Shown one piece after another: positions 7,457-18,281 of a stretch of 64,000 nucleotides of DNA (its first letter is position 1; the number at the start of each line of letters is the position of its first letter). Source of the stretch: Mucilaginibacter sp. (GTDB lineage Bacteria; Bacteroidota; Bacteroidia; Sphingobacteriales; Sphingobacteriaceae); contig NZ_JANYGQ010000037.1 of the NCBI RefSeq assembly GCF_025359345.1, forward strand, positions 38,601 through 102,600, written 5' to 3'. The translations under genes were made by a program, and so were the position numbers. The notes beneath the pieces were generated by a model that ran no database searches, was not told the origin of the DNA, and worked only from the letters and a program-made list of their open reading frames with translations.

Positions 7457-10400
7457 TTAATACTTAATTACAATAAAACCGGTCTTTTGCCTGGTTTCAC
7501 CATCCGCTTTATATTCCAATTTATAAAAATAAGTACCGGCCTGCTGTAACCTGCCATTTTTTGCGTGGCCGTCGAACACATTGCCTGTGCTATTATAGCC
7601 TGTGGTTTGATAAACCGGTGCGCCACTCCTGGAAGCTATCGATAATTTGTTATCCGGATAAGCTGCAAGCCCGTCAATTAACAGGTAATCATTTACCCCG
7701 TCGCCGTTTGGCGAAAAACCAGGGTGCACAACAATACCGTCACTTTCTGCCGGCTTCGTGGTGTGTTCCTCAACAACTGCTATCTCGCTATCATTGGCAG
7801 CAAGACCGGCAACTGTTAACCTGCGTACTGTTATCAAATATGTTTTGGTTGTAACACCGTCCGGGGCTGTCACTACTGTGGTTATTAAATTATCCCCGAC
7901 ATTCAAATCTACCTCTTGCGAGTTTTTACCGCTGATTGCGGCAACGCCGTTAACAGTAACCGTAGCGTTTGGATCCTGAACTATTGGAATAATATACACA
8001 AATGGGCCAAAATATGATACTGTAGTTTTAAAATTTTCGAAGCCAGGCCCGGTTATCCTTGTTAGCGATCGTGTGTTTGTGGTAGGCGAACGACTGATTA
8101 CTTTTATATTAGCCAGCGAAGCGTTACTCGACCCGCTGCGGCTTACCGTAATGGTATAAGTTTGGTTGTTTGTACCAGTCTGCGAGGTGACTACTATCGT
8201 TATAACCGTAGGTCCCGTATTCAAAGTAATCGGTGCCGAGGCAGTTCCGCTGGTTACAAAGGTTCCATTCACAGTAATAGTTGCATTTGGGTCCAATGAT
8301 GTCGGTGTAAGGGTAAGGCTGCTTACCTCCGGGGCAACCGCAGCAGTATAATCAAACGAGGTAGTAAAATAACCCGATCCGCTGGTGGCTTTAAGCGTCG
8401 AATTCGGGTTAAGCCTTACCGATTTTAAGAAAGCATTAAGCGAGCCGGTTCGCTCTACCGACAATGTGTATGTTTTTGTGACAATACCGTTTTGTGCCGC
8501 AACCACTATTGTAATAAGCGTACTGATAGGGTTTAAAGCTATCGGCGCCGAAGCCGAACCCGTGGCCACATCAACACCGTTTACGGTGATAGTGGCATTG
8601 GGGTCAACTGCTGTTGGGGTAACTAAAATAGTGCTTTTAGCTGGGTCTACCGCTGTTGTATAGTTGGCATAACCCGGGCCACTGGTTCGGAAACGTAATG
8701 AATTACCATCCGCCTTTAACGTGGCAAGAAAAGGATTATCATTTTTTGCCCTTATTACCGTCACCACGTAGTTTTGTTTAGTTATTCCATCCTGCGCGGT
8801 AACCGTTACCACAACCGGGTTGTTGCCAATTCCTATCGGGATATTTGCTGATACCAACCCTGAAGTCACATCTACGCCATTTACCTTTATTGTCGCTGTT
8901 GGGTCAGTGGTTACCGTTGTTAAATTTATAGTGGTGGTGGTAGTACTTACATTTGCCGTGTAGCTGGTTATAGCCGTTGAAAACCCTGGGCTTAACGTAC
9001 CAACGCTAATTGCAAGCGACGCAAGGCCATCATCTGCGGATGGCGCGCGGTTAACTTTTACCGTGTAAGTATTTATCGATGCTCCACCAGGAGAAGTTAC
9101 TACAGCCGTAATATTATTTGGGCCCACTGTTAACGGGATACTGCCCGAAGGCGTACCATCGGCTACTGCAACGCCGTTAATAGTAACGATAGCGCCGGCT
9201 GGGGCAACTGTGGGTGTTATAGTTATACCTCCTGTTGTATTAAGCACGTTTGCGGTATAACTGTTTACGGCTCCGTCAAAAGCAGGCGCTAATATTCCGC
9301 TGCTTAACGCAAGGCTAGTCAGGCTTACAGATGCCGTTGTTGTGATATTTACAATTGCAGTACTGCTGCCATTTGCGTTGTAAGCGGTTATTTTATAATC
9401 GGTTGCCGCGCTGGCAACGGTCGGCGTACCATATATGGTGCCGCTAGTATTATCAATACTTAACCCTGCCGGTAAGGCCGGACTGACATAATAGCCGCCC
9501 ACAGGCGCTATTTGTTTAATTGCATTATTGTTCTGGTCGGCTACGTATATGTTTCCTACTGCATCGGTTGCCAGGCCGTAAGGGGCGCTGAAACCTGAGC
9601 CAATGGTAACCAGGCTCCCGCCACCCGCCGGCAACTCTTTCACTTGTTCGTTGTAAAAGTCCGTCAGGAACACATTGCCGAAAGCATCGACAGCCACGCC
9701 ATTTGGCGAATTATAGCCAGAACCTATGGTAACCGGGGTATTACTGCCTGCAGGCAGTTTTTTCAATGCATTATTTTTAGAGTCGGAAATATACAGGTTA
9801 CCAGCTGCATCAACAGCAACATTGTATGGTTTATTAAAACCGGAACCTAATATAACCGGCGTATTTACCCCGGTGGGCACTTGTTTAATAGCGCTGTGCA
9901 AATTATCAGCGACATATATGCTTCCGGCGGCATCAATTGCTACACCCGTTGGGCCGGCAAAACCAACACCTATATTGATGGTACTACCGTCAACTGCGGC
10001 AATTTTTTTCACCGTATTGTTACTATTGTCGGCCACATAAACGTTACCTGCAGCATCTGCTGCCACGCTATTTGGGTCAGCAATGCCAGCGCCTATGGTA
10101 TACGGGGCACCGCCGCCAACCGGTATCTTTTTTACCTGGTTGTGTCCATGGTCGGCTACGTATATATTACCCATCGCGTCCAGCGAAACTCCCCTTGGCG
10201 CCAAAAAGCCAGAACCTATGGTTGTTGTGGTGCTGCTGTAACCGGGCGCTGCAACCCCGCTGGTTACAGGTACAAGCGGTGTAATTGCGCTTCCGGTGCC
10301 AAAAACTGCCGGCCCGCTGTAACTGATCACAGGCGGAGGCAAGGCGCTTACTTTGATATTTACTACTGATTCCGTTTCACCGCTTAAATTATAGGAGTGT

Positions 10401-12502
10401 ATGATGTAATTTTTTGCAGGGCTTACGGCAGTTGGTGTGCCGCTGATAACGCCGGTTGCCTCATCCAGGCTTAAACCATCGGGCAAATTGGGCGTTATGT
10501 AATAACCTCCTGTAGGTATAACTTCGTTTATGTGGTTATTCACGGGCTCATACACATATACGCGGCCATTACCCGATACTATGACATTACCCGGGTTGGC
10601 GAAACGCCCCAAAGTAAAAGGCGCATCACCGTTTACAGGTATCTTTTCTATTGCGGATGAACTAAGCCGGTATATATTACCCTTACCGTCAAAACTTATA
10701 TTAGGTCCATATTTTGATATAATAACAGGAGTGCCCCCTCCGGGCGGATATTTTACTTCAATAACGTCTTTTCCAGTGAACTCGTTGCTATAAACATTAC
10801 CCGCATCGTCTACCTGAATGCCCTGAAGATAATTCTTCGTTGGAACGCTGGCTTTAATCGAAGTTGTGCTACCGGCTTTTACTTTTACTACATAATTAGC
10901 ACTATAACTTTCGCCATAAAGATTACCGGCCGGATCAACCACAAAATCGTACAGATCCTTAAAATGAGCATCGGTAGTGACCGTTGAGGGCGGGGCGCCA
11001 TTGGAAGGGATTACCACCACCCCATAATTAAATATTCCCAGGTAAATATTACCAGCACCATCAACTCCAAAATTTTGTGCTTTATTTTTGTAAGCGCCTA
11101 ACGAGATGATACGCGGTGCCCCCCCATCGGGTGGGGTGACACTAAAATCGCCGGTGGCCGTCTCCTGGTAAAAATTTCCCGCGCCATCTGTAAACATCGT
11201 AAAAAACGGACCGGGTTGGGTATATGGCACAGGGACAAGGATTTGGCTATAACTTACCGGGCCAACCCCGCTGCCGGCAGGTGCTAATGGTGTGATTGAA
11301 TTACCTACGGTGTACGTTTGCGGGCCGGCATAGCTTACAACCGGCAGGGCGGGCATGTCAACCCCAATGGTAACAGTTGCTGTGCTGCTGCCAAAAGTAT
11401 TGTAAGCACTTATGGTATACACTGTAACAGGGCTGGCAGCGGTTGGTGTACCGGTTATTACCCCTGTGCTGTTATTTAAAATTAATCCCGCAGGCAAAGC
11501 AGGGCTCACATAATACCCGCCCACCGGCTGGATCATTTTTACCGCAAAGTTGCCGCTATCGGTAACATAAATACTGCCATCGCTGGCTATAGCTACCCCG
11601 GTTGGATTTGAAAATCCTGATGCCAGTGTAATCACAGCACCGCCACCGGCAGGTATTTCTTTTACGGCGTTATTGCCGTAATCGGCCACATATACATTTC
11701 CTGCAGCATCTACAGCCACCCCGGTCGGTTTATTAAAACCCGACCCTAATGTAACTACTGCACTGCCATCGGCCGGGAAGATTTTTATAGCATTGTTGCC
11801 ATAATCAGCCACGTAAATATTACGCTTCGCGTCCACAGCAATACCATGGGCATTTGATAAACCTGACCCGACTTTAACAAAGATTGAAGAGATATCCGGT
11901 AATTGCTGTACTCCGTCTGTTTCGGCAGCTACTGTATAAAGTATCCCGAAGGCATCTACCGCAACACCTACGGGGTTATAGTATAATTTGTAGCCGAAAC
12001 CCGATGCTGGCTGTAATTTTGACGGCTTTAATATTACCGCCGCACCACCGCCTGCTGGCAGTTTAACAACTGCCAGGTTACCCACCTCGTTAACATAAAC
12101 ATCGCCTGCGGCATCGGTAGTTACCCCTGTTGCGCCAGTTCCAGGCACTGATATGGTAACGGGGGCACCGCCCCCTGCCGGGTATTTTATAACCCCGGCG
12201 AGGTTTTCGTTGGTTACAAATACATTACCCCATCTATCTACAGCTATACCCGAAGGAGAGTTAAGTCCCGAGGCTATGGTTACCGGGCTGCCGCTACTGT
12301 AAGCAACAGCATCAACACCGCTGCTGGTGGGTGTCAATGGCGTAATTGCCGTACCGGCCGTATACTGGTGCGGACCTGCATAACTGATAGTTGGTGCCTG
12401 CGCCGACAAACGGGTGGGCAAAGTAATTACCAAAAATAACGACGCGCATGCCAGGTTCATTAAAGAACCACAAGTACATAGCTGTTTGTATAGTTTTTTC
12501 AT
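7457..12502 (-). CDS. giant secreted NHL-repeat / cadherin-like protein with gliding-type C-terminal domain (copy 1)
   Basis: A 1681-residue secreted protein. It has an N-terminal signal peptide (LACASLFLVITLPTRLSAQ, cut near residue 35). Three modules follow, each with a short Ig-like lead (PTISYAGPHQYTAGTAITPL), a run of NHL propeller repeats (PTGVAVDAAGNVYVADYGNN) and a putative Ig domain (YYVSPALPAGLxxNxxTGVIxGTP). After residue 1090 come five or six cadherin-like beta-sandwich repeats (ATITVNGVDV...TYTxxVxR). The last about 90 residues (GFSPNGDGVNDYL...GTYFYKLEY) form a gliding-motility-associated, type-B type IX secretion signal. It is expected on the cell surface or outside, perhaps as adhesin or scaffold. 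A close paralogue lies directly upstream. Sugar or protein ligands cannot be read from sequence. Confidence 0.88.
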   Translation of the reverse strand: MKKLYKQLCTCGSLMNLACASLFLVITLPTRLSAQAPTISYAGPHQYTAGTAITPLTPTSSGVDAVAYSSGSPVTIASGLNSPSGIAVDRWGNVFVTNENLAGVIKYPAGGGAPVTISVPGTGATGVTTDAAGDVYVNEVGNLAVVKLPAGGGAAVILKPSKLQPASGFGYKLYYNPVGVAVDAFGILYTVAAETDGVQQLPDISSIFVKVGSGLSNAHGIAVDAKRNIYVADYGNNAIKIFPADGSAVVTLGSGFNKPTGVAVDAAGNVYVADYGNNAVKEIPAGGGAVITLASGFSNPTGVAIASDGSIYVTDSGNFAVKMIQPVGGYYVSPALPAGLILNNSTGVITGTPTAASPVTVYTISAYNTFGSSTATVTIGVDMPALPVVSYAGPQTYTVGNSITPLAPAGSGVGPVSYSQILVPVPYTQPGPFFTMFTDGAGNFYQETATGDFSVTPPDGGAPRIISLGAYKNKAQNFGVDGAGNIYLGIFNYGVVVIPSNGAPPSTVTTDAHFKDLYDFVVDPAGNLYGESYSANYVVKVKAGSTTSIKASVPTKNYLQGIQVDDAGNVYSNEFTGKDVIEVKYPPGGGTPVIISKYGPNISFDGKGNIYRLSSSAIEKIPVNGDAPFTLGRFANPGNVIVSGNGRVYVYEPVNNHINEVIPTGGYYITPNLPDGLSLDEATGVISGTPTAVSPAKNYIIHSYNLSGETESVVNIKVSALPPPVISYSGPAVFGTGSAITPLVPVTSGVAAPGYSSTTTTIGSGFLAPRGVSLDAMGNIYVADHGHNQVKKIPVGGGAPYTIGAGIADPNSVAADAAGNVYVADNSNNTVKKIAAVDGSTINIGVGFAGPTGVAIDAAGSIYVADNLHSAIKQVPTGVNTPVILGSGFNKPYNVAVDAAGNLYISDSKNNALKKLPAGSNTPVTIGSGYNSPNGVAVDAFGNVFLTDFYNEQVKELPAGGGSLVTIGSGFSAPYGLATDAVGNIYVADQNNNAIKQIAPVGGYYVSPALPAGLSIDNTSGTIYGTPTVASAATDYKITAYNANGSSTAIVNITTTASVSLTSLALSSGILAPAFDGAVNSYTANVLNTTGGITITPTVAPAGAIVTINGVAVADGTPSGSIPLTVGPNNITAVVTSPGGASINTYTVKVNRAPSADDGLASLAISVGTLSPGFSTAITSYTANVSTTTTTINLTTVTTDPTATIKVNGVDVTSGLVSANIPIGIGNNPVVVTVTAQDGITKQNYVVTVIRAKNDNPFLATLKADGNSLRFRTSGPGYANYTTAVDPAKSTILVTPTAVDPNATITVNGVDVATGSASAPIALNPISTLITIVVAAQNGIVTKTYTLSVERTGSLNAFLKSVRLNPNSTLKATSGSGYFTTSFDYTAAVAPEVSSLTLTPTSLDPNATITVNGTFVTSGTASAPITLNTGPTVITIVVTSQTGTNNQTYTITVSRSGSSNASLANIKVISRSPTTNTRSLTRITGPGFENFKTTVSYFGPFVYIIPIVQDPNATVTVNGVAAISGKNSQEVDLNVGDNLITTVVTAPDGVTTKTYLITVRRLTVAGLAANDSEIAVVEEHTTKPAESDGIVVHPGFSPNGDGVNDYLLIDGLAAYPDNKLSIASRSGAPVYQTTGYNSTGNVFDGHAKNGRLQQAGTYFYKLEYKADGETRQKTGFIVIKY

Positions 12503-12800
12503 AATATGGCGTTAACAGGCTTATATTGGCGGCATTGGTTTACCGATATAGGTTTTAATGGCGCACTTTCAGGCTTTATACCGGGGTTTGTATGAGCAGT
12601 GCAACGATTTAGAAACATATTCTTTTTTATCGTCAAAAAAAGACCTAACCTTAACTAAATCAGTGATAAATTTAACTAAATATTTAATATACAAAGTTGA
12701 AAATCAGGCACAATAACTATGTAACGGGTATTTTACATTAACAAATATTGTTAGCCGGATATTCAAACCAGACTTATAACCATTCCGCTGCTAATTAACG

Positions 12801-15800
12801 TTAATATTTAATTACAGTAAAACCCGTTTTTCGCTTAGTAACTCCATCAGTTTTATATTCCAATTTATAGAAATAAGTGCCTGCCTGCTGCAGCCTGCCA
12901 TTTTTTGCATGGCCGTCAAACACATTACCCCTGCTGTTATAGCCAGTTGTTTCATAAACCAGTGCACCGCTCCTGGCGGCTATTGATAATTTATTTTCCG
13001 GGTATGCTGCCAGGCCGTCAATTACCAGGTAGTCATTTATCCCATCGCCGTTTGGCGAAAAGCCGGACTGGACAATAATATCGTTGCCGCCAGTCGGCTT
13101 AGGAGACTGCTCCTCAATAACAGCAACTATAGTACTATCATTAGCAGCCAGGCCAGCATCATTTAACCGGTGCACGGCTATTAAATATACTTTTTTTGTA
13201 ATACCGTCCTGGGCAGTTACTACAGTGGTGACCAGATTGTCCCCGATATTCATTCGTATCCACTCCGAACTTTTCCCGCTAATTACAGGAGTATCATTAA
13301 CAGTAATCGTAGCGTTAGCATCCTGAGCTGTGGGGATAAAACGCAAATAGTAATCATCAGGTACTATTGTAGTCTTAAAATTTTTATAACCCGGCCCAGT
13401 AGTCATGGTAAGCGGCGGAACGGTTGCCCTTGGATAATAATTAATTAGTTTTAAACTGGTTAACAAGGCGTTATTTGAACCGCTGCGGTTTACGGTGACT
13501 GTATAGATTTGGCTGGTTGTACCAGCCTGGGAGGTAACAGTTATCGTTATATTAGTCGGTGCCGCGTTCAAAGATATTGGTGTTGAGGCCTCGCCGCTGT
13601 TTACAATGGTACCGTTTACGGTGATAGCGGCGTTAGGATCCTGCGCTGCAGGTGTAACGATAAGGTTACTTACTTCGGGGGCAACAGTAGCAGTATAATT
13701 AAAAGACGTAGTATAATAACCCGTACCGTTGGTGGCCACAAGCTCGGAATTTGGGCTAAGCTTTAGCGATTTTAAGAAAGCATTGAGCGAACCTGTACGC
13801 TCCACCCTCAGTGTATAGGTTTTTTTGGCAATACCGTTTTGTGCCGTAACCAATATAGTAACAAGCGTACTGGTGGGGTTTAACGCTACCGGCGCCGAAG
13901 CAGTACCTGTGGCTACGGCAACCCCGTTTATGGTGATAGTAGCATTGGAGTCAACAGCCGCCGGCGTGATTGAAATACTGCTTTTAGAAGGGTCTATCGC
14001 GGTTGTATAATCGGCATATCCCGGGCCGGTGGTACGGAAAAACAGTGATTTGCCATCGGCCTTTAAAGTGGAAAGAAAAGCATTGCCTGATTTTGCCCTT
14101 ATCACCGTTACCACGTAGTTTTTTATGGTTATACCATCTTGTGCGGTAACCGTTACCACAACCCGGTTGCTTCCAATTATTAGCGGGATATCTGCCGATG
14201 TTGCACCCCAAAGCAAATCTACCCCATTTACTTTTATTGTTGCAACAACGTCGCTGGTTACAGGTGTTATGTGTATAGTGGTGGTGGTGGTACTCACATT
14301 TGCAGTGTAATTGGTTATAGCTTTTGTGAACGCGGGGCTTAATGCGCCGCTATTGAGTGCAAGCGCCACAAGGCCATCATCTGCAAACGGGATGCGGCTA
14401 ACTTTTATGGTATAAGTGTTTACCGATTTCCCATCAGCAGAAGTTGCAATGACCGTAATGGTATTGGGCCCTATTTTTAACGGGATATTGCCCGAAGTGG
14501 TGCCATCGGTTATTGCAATGCCATTTATCTTTACAGTAGCGCCGGTTTGAGTAACCGTGGGGGTTACCGTAATACCTGATGTGGTATTAGGTACATTTGC
14601 GGTATACTTATTTATTGAGCTGTTAAATGCAGGCGACAATGTTCCGTAGCTTAATACTAGGTTAGCCAGGTTAACAGATGCTGTAGTGGTGATATTTACA
14701 ATTGCGGTGCTGCTGCCGTTTGCGTTATAAGCAGTTATTTTATAATCGGTTGCTGGGCAGGGTGCGGTTGGCACACCTCTTATAACTCCCGTAACATGAT
14801 TAATACTTAGCCCCGCAGGTAAAGCCGGGCTCACATAATAGCCGCCAACCGGCGCTATTTTTTTAACCGCATTGTTGTTCTGGTCAGCTACGTATACATT
14901 CCCCACCGCATCTGTTGCCAGCCCGTAAGGGGCGCTGAAACCCGAGCCAATAGTAACAAGGCTGCCGCCACCCGCAGGTAGTTCCCTCACAAGGTTATTA
15001 CCAAAATCCGTCAGGAATACATTGCCAAAAGCATCAACGGCCACGCCGTTGGGCGAACTATAGCCCGAACCAATAGTGACTGGGGTATTGCTGCCTGCAG
15101 GCAGCTTTTTCAAGGCGTTGTTTTTCGAATCGGAGATATACAGGGTGCCGGCTGCATCAACTGCAACATTATAAGGGTTACTAAAGCCGGTACCTAAAGC
15201 AACAGATGTATTTAGTCCTGCAGGTACCTGCCTTATCATGCTGTGCAAGTTGTCGGATACGTACACGCTGCCTGCCGCATCAACGGCTACGCCTGTGGGA
15301 CCGGCAAAGCCAAAACCAATATTGTCGGTATTGCCGCCGGTAGTAATTCTTTTTACGGTATTGTTACCGTTATCGGCCACATAAACGTTACCGGCAGCAT
15401 CTGCTGCCACACCATTTGGATCGGCCAGCCCCTTACCTATGGCGTATGGAGCCGTGCCGCCAACTGGTACTTTTTTTACCTGTTTATTACCATGGTCAGC
15501 TACGTAAATATTACCGGCAGCATCCAGCGAAACGCTCCTTGACGCCAAAAAGCCAGAGCCTACTGTGGTTGTAGCACTGCTGTATCCTGGGGCGGCAACC
15601 CTGCTGGCGGTTGGTACTAGCGGCGTAATGGCGGCGCCTGTAGCAAACACCACCGGCCCGCCGTAACTGATTGCTGGTGCAGGCAAGGCACTTACCTTTA
15701 TGTTTATTACCGATCTCGTTTCGCCACTTAAATTATAAGCATGAATTACATAATTCTTCGCTGGGCTTACAGCAGTTGGTTTGCCACTTATAATACCGGT

Positions 15801-18098
15801 TGCCTCGTCCAGGTGCAGGCCACCTGGCAGGTGGGGCGTTATAAAATACCCTCCAGTTGGTATAATTTCTTTAACATCACCCTGAGAAAACTCCTCTACA
15901 TATAACCGGCCATTACCAGATATTACTATGTCAGTCGGCTCGTCGAACCCCGAACTCAAAACAATGGGCTTGCCGCCGTCTGCAGGTATCTTTTTTACTA
16001 AGTTGAGGGATGTGATAATCACATACAAATTACCCGAGCCGTCAACTCCAATATCACCTAATCCGGCATTGCCCGAGCTAAGGCTCGATTCAATAACAAC
16101 AGGGGAGCCCCCGCCAACAGGATATTTCACCACCCCAATGCTATTTTTTATGTCCTCGACCGTATATATGTTGCCCGCACTATCTACCTGAACCCTGAAA
16201 GGTTGTTTAGCGCCGACGCAGGCATTGATTATGCTCCCGCCGCCGGCGGGCAATTCAATCACAATCCGGTCAGTAAAATTTATTGCATAAATATTTCCTT
16301 TGGCATCTGCTGTAAAATCATAAAGGGCGTCTTTAAAACGGGCATCGGTGGTGAGTGTCAACCAGGCACCACCACCTGCAGGGATTTTAATCATCCCTTT
16401 ATGTTGACTTGCTAAATAAATATTACCGGCGGGATCTACTGTACTGGCGTACTGTCCCCAGTTATTATCTTGAAATGAGATGAAATATGATGGCCCTCCA
16501 TCCGGTGGGGTTACTAAAAATTTACGGTCCAACGCTAAAATCTGGTAAACATTCCCTACTCCATCTACGAATAAGTCCCTATAGTAGGAGTGGTTAAAAA
16601 GAATTGGGATGCGGCTATAACCTACGGCGCCAACACCTGTGCTTGCAGGGGCTAATGGTTTAATTGCAGCACCCATAGTATATGTTTGTGCCCCCCCGTA
16701 GCTTACAACGGGCAAAGCAGGGAGATTAACCCCGATGGTAACAGTTGCGGAACTGCTGCCAGATACATTGTAAGCGCTTATAGTATATTGCGTAGCCGGG
16801 CTGCTGCCGGTTGGCGTACCGGTTATAACTCCTGTGCTGTTATTTATGAACAACCCGGCCGGTAAAGCAGGGCTTACATAATAACCACCGGCAGGCCTGA
16901 TTTTTTTTACGGCCAGGTGCCCCCTGTCGGTTATATAAATATTACCGTCGCTGCCTACAGCTACACTTGTGGGGTTTAAAAACCCCGAAGCAAGCGTGAC
17001 CGGGACGCCGCCACCAGCTGGTATTTCTTTTACAGCGTTATTACCGTAGTCGGCCACGAATACATTTCCTGCCGCATCTACCGCCACGCCTGTAGGCTTT
17101 TTAAAACCCGACCCTAAAGTAATAGCTGCGGCGCCTGCGGCCGGGAACATTTTTATCGCATTATGATCAAAATCAGCAACGTAAACATTACCGACTACAT
17201 CCACAGCAACGCTGCGGGCGTTTGACAACTCCGAACCAAGCTTAACATAACTTCTATAACTAGGCGGCGCCTGTTGCACCACATCGATTCCTGGCGCCAC
17301 GGAATATATATTTCCTAAATCGTCCACCGCGAGGCCTACCGGATTTTTGTATCCGAAAAGACGAAGGTGTTCAGAGTTTAATACGCTCAGAACCTTACCT
17401 TCCCCCGACATTTTAATACACAGCTGATGGCGCTTAGTATAAACATATAAATTGCCTGCAACATCTGTCGTCACTGCGGTTGCGTAATCCCCCAAAAAAA
17501 GGGTCAGGGTGACAGCAGCGCCACCACTGGCAGGGTACTTTGTAAGCCCGGCAACGTTTTCGTTGATTACAAATACATTACCCCAACGGTCAACCGCTAT
17601 GCCTGATGGTGAGTTTAGCCGCGAAGCCACTATTGCCGGGTTGCTACTATAGGCAACTGCGGCAACACCGCTGCTGGTGGGTACCAGTGGTGTAATTGCC
17701 GTGCCTGCTGTATAAGTTTGAGGGCCGGTATAGCTAATAGTTGGCACTAAAGCAGCGTTATTGGTTTTTAGTTTTACAAAAGCGGCATCAGGTTTAATAT
17801 CCACACTCTGCTTGTTAACTTTAGTTACATGGTTGCTAACCAGGCGCGGATATTTATGAACAGGTTTAATTACCGCAAACAAATTACCGCTAAAACAAAG
17901 GGAGGCCGCAAACATCAGCAAATGCACCCGGTAGTTAAAAACTTTTGCCGTAGCCCATTTTAAGAATAAGGGCTCTGATTTCTTATTGCGCTGTTTCTCC
18001 GGCCTTTCAATGCTTGTGTGTACCTGTTCGGCTATCTCGTCCATAACCCGGGGCACGACCGAATGCGACAGGTTTGTAAAAACCAGTATTGCTTTCAT
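12801..18098 (-). CDS. giant secreted NHL-repeat / cadherin-like protein with gliding-type C-terminal domain (copy 2)
   Basis: A 1765-residue paralogue of the gene immediately downstream, with the same order of Ig-like leads, NHL runs, putative Ig domains, cadherin-like repeats and C-terminal sorting domain (GFSPNGDGINDYL...TGFTVIKY). Many segments are nearly identical, for example SDSKNNALKKLPAGSNTPVT. It differs at the N-terminus. A charged 50-residue region (VHTSIERPEKQRNKKSEPLF) precedes a single hydrophobic segment near residues 55-77 (VHLLMFAASLCFSGNLFAVI), so either it has an extended signal peptide or translation starts later; no better start is obvious. The tandem pair is separated by 298 bp and read in the same direction. 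Confidence 0.85.
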   Translation of the reverse strand: MKAILVFTNLSHSVVPRVMDEIAEQVHTSIERPEKQRNKKSEPLFLKWATAKVFNYRVHLLMFAASLCFSGNLFAVIKPVHKYPRLVSNHVTKVNKQSVDIKPDAAFVKLKTNNAALVPTISYTGPQTYTAGTAITPLVPTSSGVAAVAYSSNPAIVASRLNSPSGIAVDRWGNVFVINENVAGLTKYPASGGAAVTLTLFLGDYATAVTTDVAGNLYVYTKRHQLCIKMSGEGKVLSVLNSEHLRLFGYKNPVGLAVDDLGNIYSVAPGIDVVQQAPPSYRSYVKLGSELSNARSVAVDVVGNVYVADFDHNAIKMFPAAGAAAITLGSGFKKPTGVAVDAAGNVFVADYGNNAVKEIPAGGGVPVTLASGFLNPTSVAVGSDGNIYITDRGHLAVKKIRPAGGYYVSPALPAGLFINNSTGVITGTPTGSSPATQYTISAYNVSGSSSATVTIGVNLPALPVVSYGGAQTYTMGAAIKPLAPASTGVGAVGYSRIPILFNHSYYRDLFVDGVGNVYQILALDRKFLVTPPDGGPSYFISFQDNNWGQYASTVDPAGNIYLASQHKGMIKIPAGGGAWLTLTTDARFKDALYDFTADAKGNIYAINFTDRIVIELPAGGGSIINACVGAKQPFRVQVDSAGNIYTVEDIKNSIGVVKYPVGGGSPVVIESSLSSGNAGLGDIGVDGSGNLYVIITSLNLVKKIPADGGKPIVLSSGFDEPTDIVISGNGRLYVEEFSQGDVKEIIPTGGYFITPHLPGGLHLDEATGIISGKPTAVSPAKNYVIHAYNLSGETRSVINIKVSALPAPAISYGGPVVFATGAAITPLVPTASRVAAPGYSSATTTVGSGFLASRSVSLDAAGNIYVADHGNKQVKKVPVGGTAPYAIGKGLADPNGVAADAAGNVYVADNGNNTVKRITTGGNTDNIGFGFAGPTGVAVDAAGSVYVSDNLHSMIRQVPAGLNTSVALGTGFSNPYNVAVDAAGTLYISDSKNNALKKLPAGSNTPVTIGSGYSSPNGVAVDAFGNVFLTDFGNNLVRELPAGGGSLVTIGSGFSAPYGLATDAVGNVYVADQNNNAVKKIAPVGGYYVSPALPAGLSINHVTGVIRGVPTAPCPATDYKITAYNANGSSTAIVNITTTASVNLANLVLSYGTLSPAFNSSINKYTANVPNTTSGITVTPTVTQTGATVKINGIAITDGTTSGNIPLKIGPNTITVIATSADGKSVNTYTIKVSRIPFADDGLVALALNSGALSPAFTKAITNYTANVSTTTTTIHITPVTSDVVATIKVNGVDLLWGATSADIPLIIGSNRVVVTVTAQDGITIKNYVVTVIRAKSGNAFLSTLKADGKSLFFRTTGPGYADYTTAIDPSKSSISITPAAVDSNATITINGVAVATGTASAPVALNPTSTLVTILVTAQNGIAKKTYTLRVERTGSLNAFLKSLKLSPNSELVATNGTGYYTTSFNYTATVAPEVSNLIVTPAAQDPNAAITVNGTIVNSGEASTPISLNAAPTNITITVTSQAGTTSQIYTVTVNRSGSNNALLTSLKLINYYPRATVPPLTMTTGPGYKNFKTTIVPDDYYLRFIPTAQDANATITVNDTPVISGKSSEWIRMNIGDNLVTTVVTAQDGITKKVYLIAVHRLNDAGLAANDSTIVAVIEEQSPKPTGGNDIIVQSGFSPNGDGINDYLVIDGLAAYPENKLSIAARSGALVYETTGYNSRGNVFDGHAKNGRLQQAGTYFYKLEYKTDGVTKRKTGFTVIKY

Positions 18099-18264
18099 AA
18101 TCGGTGTTATTTAAACAAATCTTGAGTTTATTTCCCCCTAAAAGAATGACAACCGGCATGTCGAAATGTGACTTACGTTACGTTGTTTATTTTTGGTCGA
18201 TCTGCCCGGTTTCATTTTACGCTCACCTGACCAACAATATCCTTCAACATAAATTTCAAAGCAG

Positions 18265-18272
18265 TATCTTTG
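18265..18272 (+). promoter_or_regulatory. -7 promoter box, mnmA
   Basis: TATCTTTG fits TAnnTTTG exactly and lies 9 nt before the mnmA ATG, predicting a leader of only about 5 nt. It overlaps an upstream in-frame TTG at 18270, which therefore cannot be the start. Confidence 0.6.
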
Positions 18273-18281
18273 CGCCCAATT

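Noticed and set aside
9644..10369. Several plus-strand frames inside the giant NHL genes
   Set aside because: They are shadows of the repetitive minus-strand coding sequence and show no independent domain.
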